Assembly: GCA_945883495.1 (NCBI GenBank)
Contig: CAMCXS010000006.1
Location: 62,001-126,000 of the forward strand
DNA length: 64,000 nucleotides
Reading direction: 5' to 3'
Origin: Akkermansia muciniphila
GTDB lineage: Bacteria; Verrucomicrobiota; Verrucomicrobiia; Verrucomicrobiales; DEV007
The first letter of the stretch is position 1. Every line of letters starts with the position of its first letter. Shown one piece after another: positions 10,335 to 17,522 of this stretch. The notes below the pieces were generated by a model, which saw only the letters and a program-made list of their open reading frames with translations, was not told the origin of the DNA and made no database searches. The position numbers and the translations under genes were made by a program.

Positions 10335-10883
10335 ATGAGTCCAACGCCGGCCGCCCCCAGTCTTCAGCAGCAATTGGAACGAGCCGCTCTCGCGGAAATC
10401 GGCCAGCGGCTCACCGGGGTATTGGATGCGGTGACCCGACGGGTGCTCCTCGACGGGTTTCGCGCGGCCGGCGCGGACGAGGGCACCGTTTGGGTGGCCA
10501 ACCCCGGTGCCCGGGAGTTGATCCCAGTCCTCAACAGCGGTCCGGATGAGGGCAGTTTTCTCCGCCAGTTCCGGCAGCCCTTTGACCGGGGCGTGATCAG
10601 CATGGTCTTTCTCAGCGGTCAGGCTTTCTGCGAGAATGACGTCTCCGGGAACTCGACCCATGACCGGACCATCGATACCGCGCTTTCCCAAGTCACCGCC
10701 GCGATGATCGCAGTCCCCTTGTTTTTCGCGAACCGGCCCCGTGGCGTCGTTTCATGCGTTCGTCTGGGCGGCGGGGTGTTCGAAGCGAATCACCTCCGGG
10801 AGATGCAGCATTGCGTTTCCGTCGTGGAGCGGTTGATCGATGGCGGGTTGTTGCAGAACCTTTTGGAATCCGATTTTTCGTGA
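10335..10883 (+). CDS. GAF-domain protein
   Basis: 182 residues, nearly all one GAF domain: the helix AEIGQRLTGVLDAVTRRVLLDGF; strands GTVWVAN and LIPVLNSGPD; the segment GVISMVFLSGQAFCENDV; and the closing AAMIAVPLFFANRPRGVVSCVRL plus a C-terminal helix. GAF domains bind small ligands or mediate signalling contacts. There is no attached output domain, so its output is likely the neighbouring protein. The stop overlaps the GTG start of the subtilase gene (GTGA), which indicates translational coupling. Confidence 0.82.
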   Translation: MSPTPAAPSLQQQLERAALAEIGQRLTGVLDAVTRRVLLDGFRAAGADEGTVWVANPGARELIPVLNSGPDEGSFLRQFRQPFDRGVISMVFLSGQAFCENDVSGNSTHDRTIDTALSQVTAAMIAVPLFFANRPRGVVSCVRLGGGVFEANHLREMQHCVSVVERLIDGGLLQNLLESDFS

Positions 10884-11683
10884 GCGATTCCGGCTGGATT
10901 GTGCCGGAGCAGGCTCGCGAGGCTCTGCGCGCCGGAACGGGTAAGGGAATCAGAGTCGCCATTCTCGATTCCGGGGTCGATTGGTCGCACCCCGCGCTCG
11001 CCAAGGCACGAATTCGGGAGTCTGTCTCCGTTTTGGCCACGGAATTGGGGCCCGAACTGCGCGAGGCGACCGGGGGCGATGTCTTTGGGCATGGGACCGC
11101 CGTCGCGCACTTGGTTCACGAAGTCGCTCCCGAAGCGGAACTTGGGAGCTTTCAGGTGCTTCATTCCGGTGAACACGGTTGTTCCGGAACCGCCTCGACG
11201 TTGGAAATGGCGGTGGGGGCGGCGATCGAACGCGGCTACCACATCATTAACTGCAGTTTCGGAACGCCGGCCCGGCCGCCTATTTTCCGGCACTTCAAAA
11301 GCTGGATCGACGCCGCGTATCTCCATGACGTTCACGTCGTAACGGCCTGCAACAATGCGGATTATGCCCGCCCGGAATGGCCAGCGCACTTTCCCAGTGT
11401 GATCGCGGTGAACATGGGGAGAATTGATGACGACTCGATTCACTACCGGCCGGGCCATCTCGTGGAATTTTTCGCCCGGGGTGAGAAACTACGTGTTCCT
11501 TGGTTGCAGCACGAGTGGAAAACGGTGACCGGCAGCAGCTACGCGGCGCCGAGGGTGGCCGGCTTGTTGGCGCGTCTTCTCTCGGAGCATCGTGGGCTGA
11601 CCGTGCCACTGGTGAAAGCGATTCTCCGCGAAGTCTCGCTGCCCTGGACCGAGCTCGTGGCCGGGGACAACGTCTGGCTCTGA
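10880..11683 (+). CDS. Cytosolic S8 (subtilisin-like) serine protease
   Basis: I start this at GTG 10880, which overlaps the GAF stop as GTGA; an ATG at 10754 would run through the GAF gene. The result is a minimal 267-residue catalytic domain without signal peptide or propeptide. The triad is complete: Asp30 in VAILDSGVDWSHP, His71 in FGHGTAVAHL, and Ser220 in TGSSYAAPRVAGLLARL (GSSYAAP instead of the usual GTSMAAP). An oxyanion Asn lies in VVTACNNADY. The lack of export signal and the coupling to a GAF protein suggest a regulated intracellular protease, with the GAF protein a likely activator or inhibitor. Confidence 0.85.
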   Translation: MSDSGWIVPEQAREALRAGTGKGIRVAILDSGVDWSHPALAKARIRESVSVLATELGPELREATGGDVFGHGTAVAHLVHEVAPEAELGSFQVLHSGEHGCSGTASTLEMAVGAAIERGYHIINCSFGTPARPPIFRHFKSWIDAAYLHDVHVVTACNNADYARPEWPAHFPSVIAVNMGRIDDDSIHYRPGHLVEFFARGEKLRVPWLQHEWKTVTGSSYAAPRVAGLLARLLSEHRGLTVPLVKAILREVSLPWTELVAGDNVWL

Positions 11684-11755
11684 GGTGGCGGCGCAAGACG
11701 CAATTTGCGATTGCCAAAGCGGCCCCGTGGGCGCAGGGTGGTCTCACTTAGAACA

Positions 11756-12025
11756 ATGAAAGGTTTTTTCACGCTGACATTTCTGGTGCTCGCCACCTCG
11801 ACCGGAGGTCTACAGGCCGAAACGAAGAGCCAGCGTGTCCCCGACGGGATTGCGCCCAAGGATTCTCTCTTTGGGGAGCGGCCCGGCCCCGAAACCGAGA
11901 AGCGCATCCGCCTTTCCGAAACCAAAATCCAAACCCAAGCGGAAACCATCCGCCTTCTCGAAGCACGTATCAAAGAGCTGGAAGCCGAACTCGCAGCCCT
12001 GAAAGCCGCCACGGCGGGGCGCTGA
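11756..12025 (+). CDS. Small exported coiled-coil protein with IAPKDS motif
   Basis: 89 residues from the ATG at 11756. A signal peptide (MKGFFTLTFLVLATSTGGLQA) is followed by IAPKDS at residues 32-37 and then a charged heptad-like helix (KRIRLSETKIQTQAETIRLL and on), a likely coiled coil. The family is unknown. It follows the subtilase gene by 72 bases on the same strand. IAPKDS is also found in the protein at 8777-9148, so the two may belong to one exported family or bind the same partner. Confidence 0.6.
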   Translation: MKGFFTLTFLVLATSTGGLQAETKSQRVPDGIAPKDSLFGERPGPETEKRIRLSETKIQTQAETIRLLEARIKELEAELAALKAATAGR

Positions 12026-12103
12026 TCGCGCTGATCGCGCGAGTTGATGGTTGATCGGCGGGGAAGAGCTGCCGCTTCGACTATCCATCCCAGCGGCCCG
12101 CGC

Positions 12104-12487
12104 TCAGGGGTTCTCCGCGTCCGCGTCGCCGGTGACTTCGTCGGCATAGAGGTTGATTCTTGCCGCGATCGCTCGGGCGTCGTCTTCGCTGCTCAGCAGA
12201 CCGCGCATCGCGGCGACCAAGTGACCGGTGAACAGGCTAATGTGGTGCCGCGAAATTCCCCGGCCGCGATGCACCGAGGCCAAGCTCCGGCCTCCATAAG
12301 CCACCGGACCGCCCAGCGCCGCTCCGATGAATTGATACTGCATCTGGCGGAGTCTCTCGGGTGGGGTGTGCGCGAAAAAGGGCGCTAATTCCGGGTCGGT
12401 CAAGACGCGGCGGTAAAGTTCATCCACGATCCGGGCCACTCCTTCCGAGCCACCGGCGCGTTCATACAAAGTCTGTTCCGTTTCCAT
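12104..12487 (-). CDS. glbN: Group 1 truncated haemoglobin
   Basis: 127 residues, the usual size. The N-terminus TLYERAGGSEGVARIVDELY matches the LYxxxGG start of trHbN/GlbN proteins. His73 in SVHRGRGI aligns with the proximal haem ligand F8, and HHISLFTGHLVAAM with helix G. These proteins bind O2 or NO and are often linked to NO detoxification. The gene lies alone between the small exported protein and the haem protein that starts 90 bases away on the opposite strand. Confidence 0.9.
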   Translation of the reverse strand: METEQTLYERAGGSEGVARIVDELYRRVLTDPELAPFFAHTPPERLRQMQYQFIGAALGGPVAYGGRSLASVHRGRGISRHHISLFTGHLVAAMRGLLSSEDDARAIAARINLYADEVTGDADAENP

Positions 12488-12576
12488 TGATCGACTGCTC
12501 GTGAAGAGAGCGGGTTTTTGCGGGACCGCCAGTCGTCGATTGTCCTTTTCGTGGCTTCACTCGGAAATTCTGTGCG

Positions 12577-15354
12577 ATGACTCCGTCCCCCTTGAGCTCC
12601 CTGTTGGCGCTGGTTTTGGCCGCGCCAGCCTTGGCCGAGTTTCCCGCTCCGTTGAACTCCGAAACGAGTCCGGGCGAGCCGATGAGTGCCGAGGAAGCCG
12701 CTTCCACGATTGAGTTGCCAGCCGGCTTTCACGCCAACGTCTTCGCCGCCGAGCCGGAGGTGCAAAACCCGATCGCCATGGCTTGGGACGCCCGGGGACG
12801 CCTCTGGATCGCGGAAAATTACAGTTATGCGGAGCGCACCTTGCAATTCGACGACCGTTTCCGCGATCGCATCCTCATTTTTACCGACGAGAACCACGAC
12901 GGCCGGGCCGATGAGCGCAGAGTTTTTTCAGACACGCTGAATCGGCTCACCGGATTGGAGGTAACGGCGGACGGTGTGTACGCGATTTGCCCGCCGCAGC
13001 TCCTCTTCCTGCCGGATCGGAACCATGATGACGTTCCCGACACGCCTGCCGAGGTGCTCCTCGATGGCTTCACGGTTCCTCCGGCGAATCATCACAACTT
13101 CGCCAACGGTCTGCGCCTGGGACCCGATGGCTGGCTCTACGGACGATGTGGAGCTTCGGCCCCGGGAGAGGTCGGCAGTCCTGGATGCGCGGCGGCGGAA
13201 CGGATTCCACTGCGCGGCACGATTTGGCGGTATCATCCGCAAACGAAGGTCTTCGAGGCGCTGGCCAGCGGCACCACGAATCCCTGGGGACACGACTGGA
13301 ACGAAGACGGCGAGCTGTTCTTTATTAACACCGTCAACGGCCATTTCTGGCATCTCATTCCCGGCGCACACTACGTCCGGCCGCACACGATCGATCCCAA
13401 TCCTCGCGTCTATGAAGCGATCGATATGCATGCCGATCATTGGCATTTCGATACCTCGGGGGATTGGACCAAATCCCGCGACGGTGCCGCCAACGCCTGG
13501 GGCGGAGGGCATGCTCACTGCGGTTTGCTCTTTTCCCGGAGCGGCACTTGGCCAGAGGCTTATCGTGGCAGGGCCTTCACCCTTAACTTCCACGGACGCC
13601 GCATCAACGTGGAACGCCTGGAGAAAGAAGGCGCGGGCTACATCGCCCGGCATGAACCTGACTTCGCGATTTGGAAAGACCCGTTCTTCCGCGGCATCGA
13701 CCTCTCCGAAGGGCCCGATGGCGCCGTCTACGTCCTCGATTGGAGTGACACCGGGGAGTGCCACGAAAACACCGGGGTGCATCGCACCAGCGGTCGCATC
13801 TACCGGATCGCGTATGGAGAGAGCAAACCGCCGTTCCAATGGGATTTGGCGTGGCGCAACCGTCCTGAGCTCTCGGCAGATTCTCTCCCTTTCCGCGCGC
13901 AGCACTGGCCGTTGGACACGGTGCTCGGGAAGCGGCCCCGGCCGGAGGCTTCCGCCGGAGAGATCGATGCCGCGTTGCAGTTGCAGGTGCAGGCCACGCC
14001 TCTCGAACGCGCCTCCGTGCTGCAGCGCCTCCCGGTGGCGCGGCGTTTGGCCGTGGCGGAACCACTCGTCGCCGAACCGAGGTGGGTGCAAGACCACAAT
14101 CTTCCGTTGATGGTTTGGTATGGACTGATTCCAGTCGCCGACGAGGACCCGGTTGGTTTGGCGAAGTTGGCCGGAAAGACCAATTGGCCCACGTTGCAAC
14201 GACTGATCGCCCGGCGCTTGGGCGAGGACCTGGAGAGCAAACCGGAAGGGCTCAACGTTCTGCTGGAATTGGGCCGGGCCGGAACCGCGGAACTTAGAAA
14301 AGAGATCATCGCCGGGATGAGCCAAGCCACCGCGGGTTGGCGCAAAGCCAAAGCACCTGAGTCGTGGCCAGCGTTTGCCGCTGTGATGACTCCCGTGGAG
14401 GTGCAAGAGCTTCAGGTCCTCTTCGGCGATGGCCGGGCTCTCGATTCGGTCCGCGCGCTGGCCCTTGATCCGAAAGCGGATTTGGCAGCCCGCAAGGCCG
14501 CGTTGCGCAGCCTCATCGAAGCGCGGCCCGATGATCTGCGCCAGGTCTGCGAGAAGTTGGTGTCCGTCCGCTTCCTTAATCCGCTGGCGGCCCAAGGACT
14601 CTCGCTGTTCGATGATCCCAAAGCGGCCGAGGCGATCGCCGGCGCATGGAAACAATTTCACCCGGAGGATCGTCCCTCGTTCTTCGCCGCGCTCACTTCC
14701 CGTCCCGTCTTCGCCACGGTGCTGCTCGATGCCTTGGCGCGGGAGGCGGTTCCGAAAAGCGCCCTTAGTGCCTACGATGCCCGCCAAATTCAAGCGCTCG
14801 GCGACGCCACGCTCAATCAGCGGCTCGAAGCGGTCTGGGGCTCCCTGCGCGCCAGTTCTGGCGGCCAAGCCCAGGCCATCGCCGACTGGAAGAAGCGGCT
14901 CTCCCCCGGCGTCCTTGCTGCCGCTGACAAAGGCAAAGGCCGGATGACCTTTCAGAATGTCTGCGCCACGTGCCATCAGCTCTACGGCAGCGGGGGAGCG
15001 ATCGGCCCCGATCTGACCGGCAGTGGACGGAGCGACCTGGATTACCTGCTGGAAAACATTCTCGACCCCAGCGCCGTCGTTTCCGCGGACTACCAACTTT
15101 CGGTTCTTTCCCTCAAAGATGGCCGGGTCCTGACCGGCATGATTCGCGGCCGCACGGAAAAAGTCGTCACCCTCCAAACCATGGCCTCCGCAGAAAGCAT
15201 TCCCGCCGACCAAATCGCCAAATCGGAAATCATTCCGATGTCCCTGATGCCCGAAGGATTAGCGCTCGCCATGCAACCCGATCAGTTCCGGGACCTCATT
15301 GCCTATCTCATGCATCCGGTGCAGGTGGAGCTTGGGTCCGGATCGCTGCCGTAA
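12577..15354 (+). CDS. PVC-type haem-binding / membrane-bound dehydrogenase-like protein with C-terminal cytochrome c domain
   Basis: 925 residues with a signal peptide (LLALVLAAPALAEF). The first ~410 residues form a beta-propeller of the Pirellula/Verrucomicrobium dehydrogenase type: AGFHANVFAAEPEVQNPIAM, DARGRLWIAE, NHHNFANGLRLGPDGWLYG, GPDGAVYVLDWSDTGECHEN. A HEAT-like helical region of ~400 residues follows. The C-terminal cytochrome domain has CATCH at about residue 796, then GGAIGPDLTGSGRSDLDYLL with ENILDPSAVV. Such proteins are large families in Planctomycetes and Verrucomicrobia, thought to oxidise sugars or related compounds in the periplasm. A decayed tail of a similar protein lies just downstream. 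Confidence 0.92.
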   Translation: MTPSPLSSLLALVLAAPALAEFPAPLNSETSPGEPMSAEEAASTIELPAGFHANVFAAEPEVQNPIAMAWDARGRLWIAENYSYAERTLQFDDRFRDRILIFTDENHDGRADERRVFSDTLNRLTGLEVTADGVYAICPPQLLFLPDRNHDDVPDTPAEVLLDGFTVPPANHHNFANGLRLGPDGWLYGRCGASAPGEVGSPGCAAAERIPLRGTIWRYHPQTKVFEALASGTTNPWGHDWNEDGELFFINTVNGHFWHLIPGAHYVRPHTIDPNPRVYEAIDMHADHWHFDTSGDWTKSRDGAANAWGGGHAHCGLLFSRSGTWPEAYRGRAFTLNFHGRRINVERLEKEGAGYIARHEPDFAIWKDPFFRGIDLSEGPDGAVYVLDWSDTGECHENTGVHRTSGRIYRIAYGESKPPFQWDLAWRNRPELSADSLPFRAQHWPLDTVLGKRPRPEASAGEIDAALQLQVQATPLERASVLQRLPVARRLAVAEPLVAEPRWVQDHNLPLMVWYGLIPVADEDPVGLAKLAGKTNWPTLQRLIARRLGEDLESKPEGLNVLLELGRAGTAELRKEIIAGMSQATAGWRKAKAPESWPAFAAVMTPVEVQELQVLFGDGRALDSVRALALDPKADLAARKAALRSLIEARPDDLRQVCEKLVSVRFLNPLAAQGLSLFDDPKAAEAIAGAWKQFHPEDRPSFFAALTSRPVFATVLLDALAREAVPKSALSAYDARQIQALGDATLNQRLEAVWGSLRASSGGQAQAIADWKKRLSPGVLAAADKGKGRMTFQNVCATCHQLYGSGGAIGPDLTGSGRSDLDYLLENILDPSAVVSADYQLSVLSLKDGRVLTGMIRGRTEKVVTLQTMASAESIPADQIAKSEIIPMSLMPEGLALAMQPDQFRDLIAYLMHPVQVELGSGSLP

Positions 15355-15380
15355 TCAGGTGTCCGGAAATGTAGGGGTTC

Positions 15381-15542
15381 ATGGAAGACTTGCCGGAGCC
15401 GGTGACGATCGCGAAAAGCCGGATCAAGAGCCGGGAAGTCAGCGAAAGCTCGTTGATGCCGGAGGGATTGCTGAACGGCCTCCAGGAGCCGGATGTGCGC
15501 AGTTTGTTTTTGTATTTGCGGCGGACCGAAGAACTTCCTTGA
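15381..15542 (+). pseudogene. Remnant C-terminal tail of a second PVC-type haem-binding protein
   Basis: A 53-codon open stretch (MEDLPEPVTIAKSRIKSREV through SSLMPEGLLNGLQEPDVRSL to LYLRRTEELP). Its second half matches the terminal motif of the haem-binding CxxCH family, SLMPEGLL-L---vRdLfaYLr. The intact gene just upstream ends with the same layout (AKSEIIPMSLMPEGLALAMQ then FRDLIAYL). An in-frame stop (TAG at 15372-15374) lies three codons before the ATG, so the rest of the gene is gone. It is most easily read as what remains of a neighbouring paralogue, not a working gene. Confidence 0.6.
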
Positions 15543-15578
15543 ATTCGGGACGCCCGGAAGTGCCCGGATTCTCCGCCC

Positions 15579-16346
15579 TCAGCTCGGCAACTCCGCCTTC
15601 TTCGCCGCCGCCTTCTTGTCGCGCTTGACCTCGTTGGTATCGCGGACTTTGGCGAGGGAGGAGAGAGAGACGAGTTCGGAACGGAGGCCGCGGAAGATTT
15701 CGGCGTAACGGCTTTCGCTGCCGAGGCGGTTGGCGGCCCAGGCGAGGCTGTCGAGGATGATGCGGAGGGTTTCGTTGTAATCGCGGCGGATGTCCTTGAG
15801 GCCGCGCAGTTTGGGGGTGGTGCGCTGGTGGTCGTCGAAGGCTTTGTCAATCGCTTCGAACGCCGTTTCGGCAGCGGCCAGGGCTTGGATCCACTTGGTC
15901 AGACCGGCCTGGTCCGCGGCTTGGCGCACGGCGGGTTCCGCGAGATCCGCCAGGAGTTGGTTGAGTTGCGTGGTATTCTCTTCGTAGATGAGATGCTGGA
16001 ACCCGGCTGGCCGCCGGTCGAGGACCTCCTGGACGATGGCGGCCGCCGTGCGCACGGACTGGCTTTCCGGGTCGTCCTGAGCGATTCGCGTCACCTCATA
16101 GAGCCGGACCTTCAAGGTGTCCCGCTTCTTGTCCGCCTGGGACTTCGGCTCGGCCAGCGGATTGGACGGCAAGCGGCCAATGCGTTGTCCCAATTCCTGG
16201 TTTAACTCCGCTAAGCGGGTGGCGAAAAGGGACAGCAGATCCCCAGGAGCAAATCCGGCGAGAAGCGGGGCGGCTTTCTCCCCAAAGGCGAACAGGTGAT
16301 CCTCGGAAAAGTCGCGGATGTCGAAGTTTGGGCTGGTGAAGCGCAT
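15579..16346 (-). CDS. Helical protein of unknown function
   Basis: 255 residues, starting MRFTSPNFDIRDFSEDHLFA. It is predicted to be almost entirely alpha-helical: long amphipathic helices with periodic leucines (ADQAGLTKWIQALAAAETAF, LRGLKDIRRDYNETLRIILD) and a lysine-rich tail (KRDKKAAAKKAELPS). No signal peptide, membrane helix or catalytic motif is seen. The overall style recalls the DUF6261 family of Bacteroidetes and Verrucomicrobia, but I cannot confirm this. Its promoter side faces the gene-poor repeat patch. Confidence 0.65.
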   Translation of the reverse strand: MRFTSPNFDIRDFSEDHLFAFGEKAAPLLAGFAPGDLLSLFATRLAELNQELGQRIGRLPSNPLAEPKSQADKKRDTLKVRLYEVTRIAQDDPESQSVRTAAAIVQEVLDRRPAGFQHLIYEENTTQLNQLLADLAEPAVRQAADQAGLTKWIQALAAAETAFEAIDKAFDDHQRTTPKLRGLKDIRRDYNETLRIILDSLAWAANRLGSESRYAEIFRGLRSELVSLSSLAKVRDTNEVKRDKKAAAKKAELPS

Positions 16347-16524
16347 GGGAGGCGAGAGGTTCTTGTTTGGTAATGTCAGGATACTTGGGGAGCTTGGGAA
16401 TCATGTCAAAAGGATTTTGCATGGATTGTTAGGATTGTGCCTCCGGCTTGCCGTGCGCGACGCCGGACCAGCCGCGCAGAGGCCTCGTTTCCATGCGTGC
16501 AGCTCCGTTCCTGGCGGAATGAAT

Positions 16525-16776
16525 CGTGATTTGCCACGGAACGGTGCCGTCCCAGTCAATACCAAGGGGCATTCCGCCCGGGACGGCGCCGTACCGGTCG
16601 GAACCAGGGGTGATTCCGGCCAGTACGGTGCCGTCCCGGTCAAAGCCAAGGGTGATTCCTGCCGTGACGGCGCCGTTCCGGTCAAAGCCCGGGGCCATTC
16701 CGCCGGGGACGGAGCCGTCCCAGTCAAAACCAAGGGTGATTCCTCCCGGGCCGGCTCCGTCCCGGATCGTGATCTA
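16525..16776. repeat. Six tandem 42-bp repeats with a palindromic core
   Basis: Units start at 16525, 16567, 16609, 16651, 16693 and 16735 (the last degenerates after about 30 bases). The common form is GGTGATTCC, a variable GC-rich triplet block, GACGGCGCCGTCCCGGTC, then AAAGCCAAG. The core GACGGCGCCGTC is a dyad, so each unit can form a small hairpin. Because 42 is a multiple of 3, several frames stay open on both strands, including one reading GAVPVKAKGDS; I regard these as by-products. The units differ at scattered positions, so the array is not brand new. Confidence 0.85.
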
Positions 16777-16899
16777 GGTCCGTTGGGCTCTAGGTATTAA
16801 CCTCCCGACTAACTTGCGGGCCCCGGAGCCGAAAAGTTACTCTCCGTTCCACTTCCGCGCCCCGTGGATTGTCTGCTAAAAACGGAGATGGATTCCCTC

Positions 16900-16934
16900 G
16901 AGCAGAGCCGCAGAGAGCGCAGAGAATCAGAGTG
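16900..16934. repeat. GCAGAG-rich dispersed-type element, copy 1
   Basis: Reads GAGCAGAGCCGCAGAGAGCG continuing CAGAGAATCAGAGTG: five CAGAG words spaced 8 to 9 bases apart. A similar sequence in the opposite orientation lies at 17017-17046. Such GCAGAG phrases look like dispersed elements and not chance. Confidence 0.55.
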
Positions 16935-17002
16935 AACAGTGGTTTGGTTGAGATCCTGTTGTCACCCTCCAGGAGACCAAGGGTGTACAGGCGTTCCGCC
17001 AG

Positions 17003-17515
17003 TTAAAAATCCCAGTCCTCTGCGAGCTCTGCGCCTCTGCGCGAGGCCAAGGCATTCCCGTTTGTAGGATTCATGCTCTCATGGGTATCATGAGGCTCAT
17101 GGGTCTCCTCGTGCTCGCCGATCGTGCCGAACTCGAAATCTAAGGAGGCATCCCAATCGTGCGCCAGGATGAGGCCGGTTTGCTGGAGTTTGCGCAGCAG
17201 GTCCGGGTGCTTTTGGGCCAGGAATTTGAGGCGGCGCCGTTTGTAGGGCTTTACCTGGGCCACTTCCAGGGTGATGGCGGCGTTTGTGGCGATTTCGGGA
17301 GTCTTGGAGGCTGCTAGCTTCTGCAGGCGGGCCACATTCTTAACGGAAATGTGGGATTGCTCCAGAAAGTGGAAGATCTCATCCATCTGAAGGGCGTAGT
17401 CTCGCTCTTCCTGGGGCAGGCGAGCGCACTCCTTGCAGATGTGGTTCTGGTGCCCTTTTCCGGAAAACGCCTCATTGGGGCGTGAGCATTCACAGATTCT
17501 GCAGAAGTGGCCCAT
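17003..17515 (-). CDS. Zinc-finger protein paired with the hydrolase-WD40 gene
   Basis: 170 residues. The N-terminus has a treble-clef-like metal site: Cys5, Cys8, Cys10, then Cys27 and Cys30 (FCRICEC, HICKEC). The middle is helical and basic (QVKPYKRRRLKFLAQKHPDL), the C-terminus acidic and low in complexity (EHEETHEPHDTHE). The last 12 or so residues come from a GCAGAG-rich repeat that has probably replaced the original end. It begins 7 bases after the stop of the 1248-residue WD40 gene, so the two are almost certainly one operon. Function is unknown; nucleic-acid or protein binding is likely. Confidence 0.75.
   Translation of the reverse strand: MGHFCRICECSRPNEAFSGKGHQNHICKECARLPQEERDYALQMDEIFHFLEQSHISVKNVARLQKLAASKTPEIATNAAITLEVAQVKPYKRRRLKFLAQKHPDLLRKLQQTGLILAHDWDASLDFEFGTIGEHEETHEPHDTHESMNPTNGNALASRRGAELAEDWDF
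17017..17046. repeat. GCAGAG-rich dispersed-type element, copy 2 (inverted)
   Basis: On the minus strand it reads CGCAGAGGCGCAGAGCTCGC then AGAGG, the same vocabulary as the copy at 16900-16934 but inverted. It lies inside the 3' end of the zinc-finger gene and encodes its terminal LASRRGAELAED. Confidence 0.55.
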
Positions 17516-17522
17516 CGGGAAC

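Larger units (their letters stand above)
16347..17002. other. Gene-poor interval holding two kinds of repeats
   Basis: 656 bases between two minus-strand genes with no ORF I would accept. It holds the 42-bp tandem array and, after it, a GCAGAG-rich motif. The rest (16780-16890 and 16935-17002) is unremarkable. It also contains the promoter region of the 255-residue protein at its left edge. Confidence 0.6.

Noticed and set aside
10754-10879. ATG-initiated N-terminal extension of the subtilase
   Set aside because: It overlaps the GAF gene by 126 bases; the GTGA overlap at 10880 is the better start.
12928-15213. 761-codon minus-strand open frame
   Set aside because: Antisense to the PVC haem protein and without recognisable domains.
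15308-15850. 180-codon minus-strand open frame
   Set aside because: Overlaps the remnant haem-protein tail and the 255-residue gene in another frame; no domain.
16525-16776. CRISPR array
   Set aside because: The units abut with no unique spacers and no cas genes are near.
16318-16800. 160-codon open frame over the 42-bp repeats (GAVPVKAKGDS type)
   Set aside because: The unit is a multiple of three and several frames are open on both strands, so openness does not show coding.
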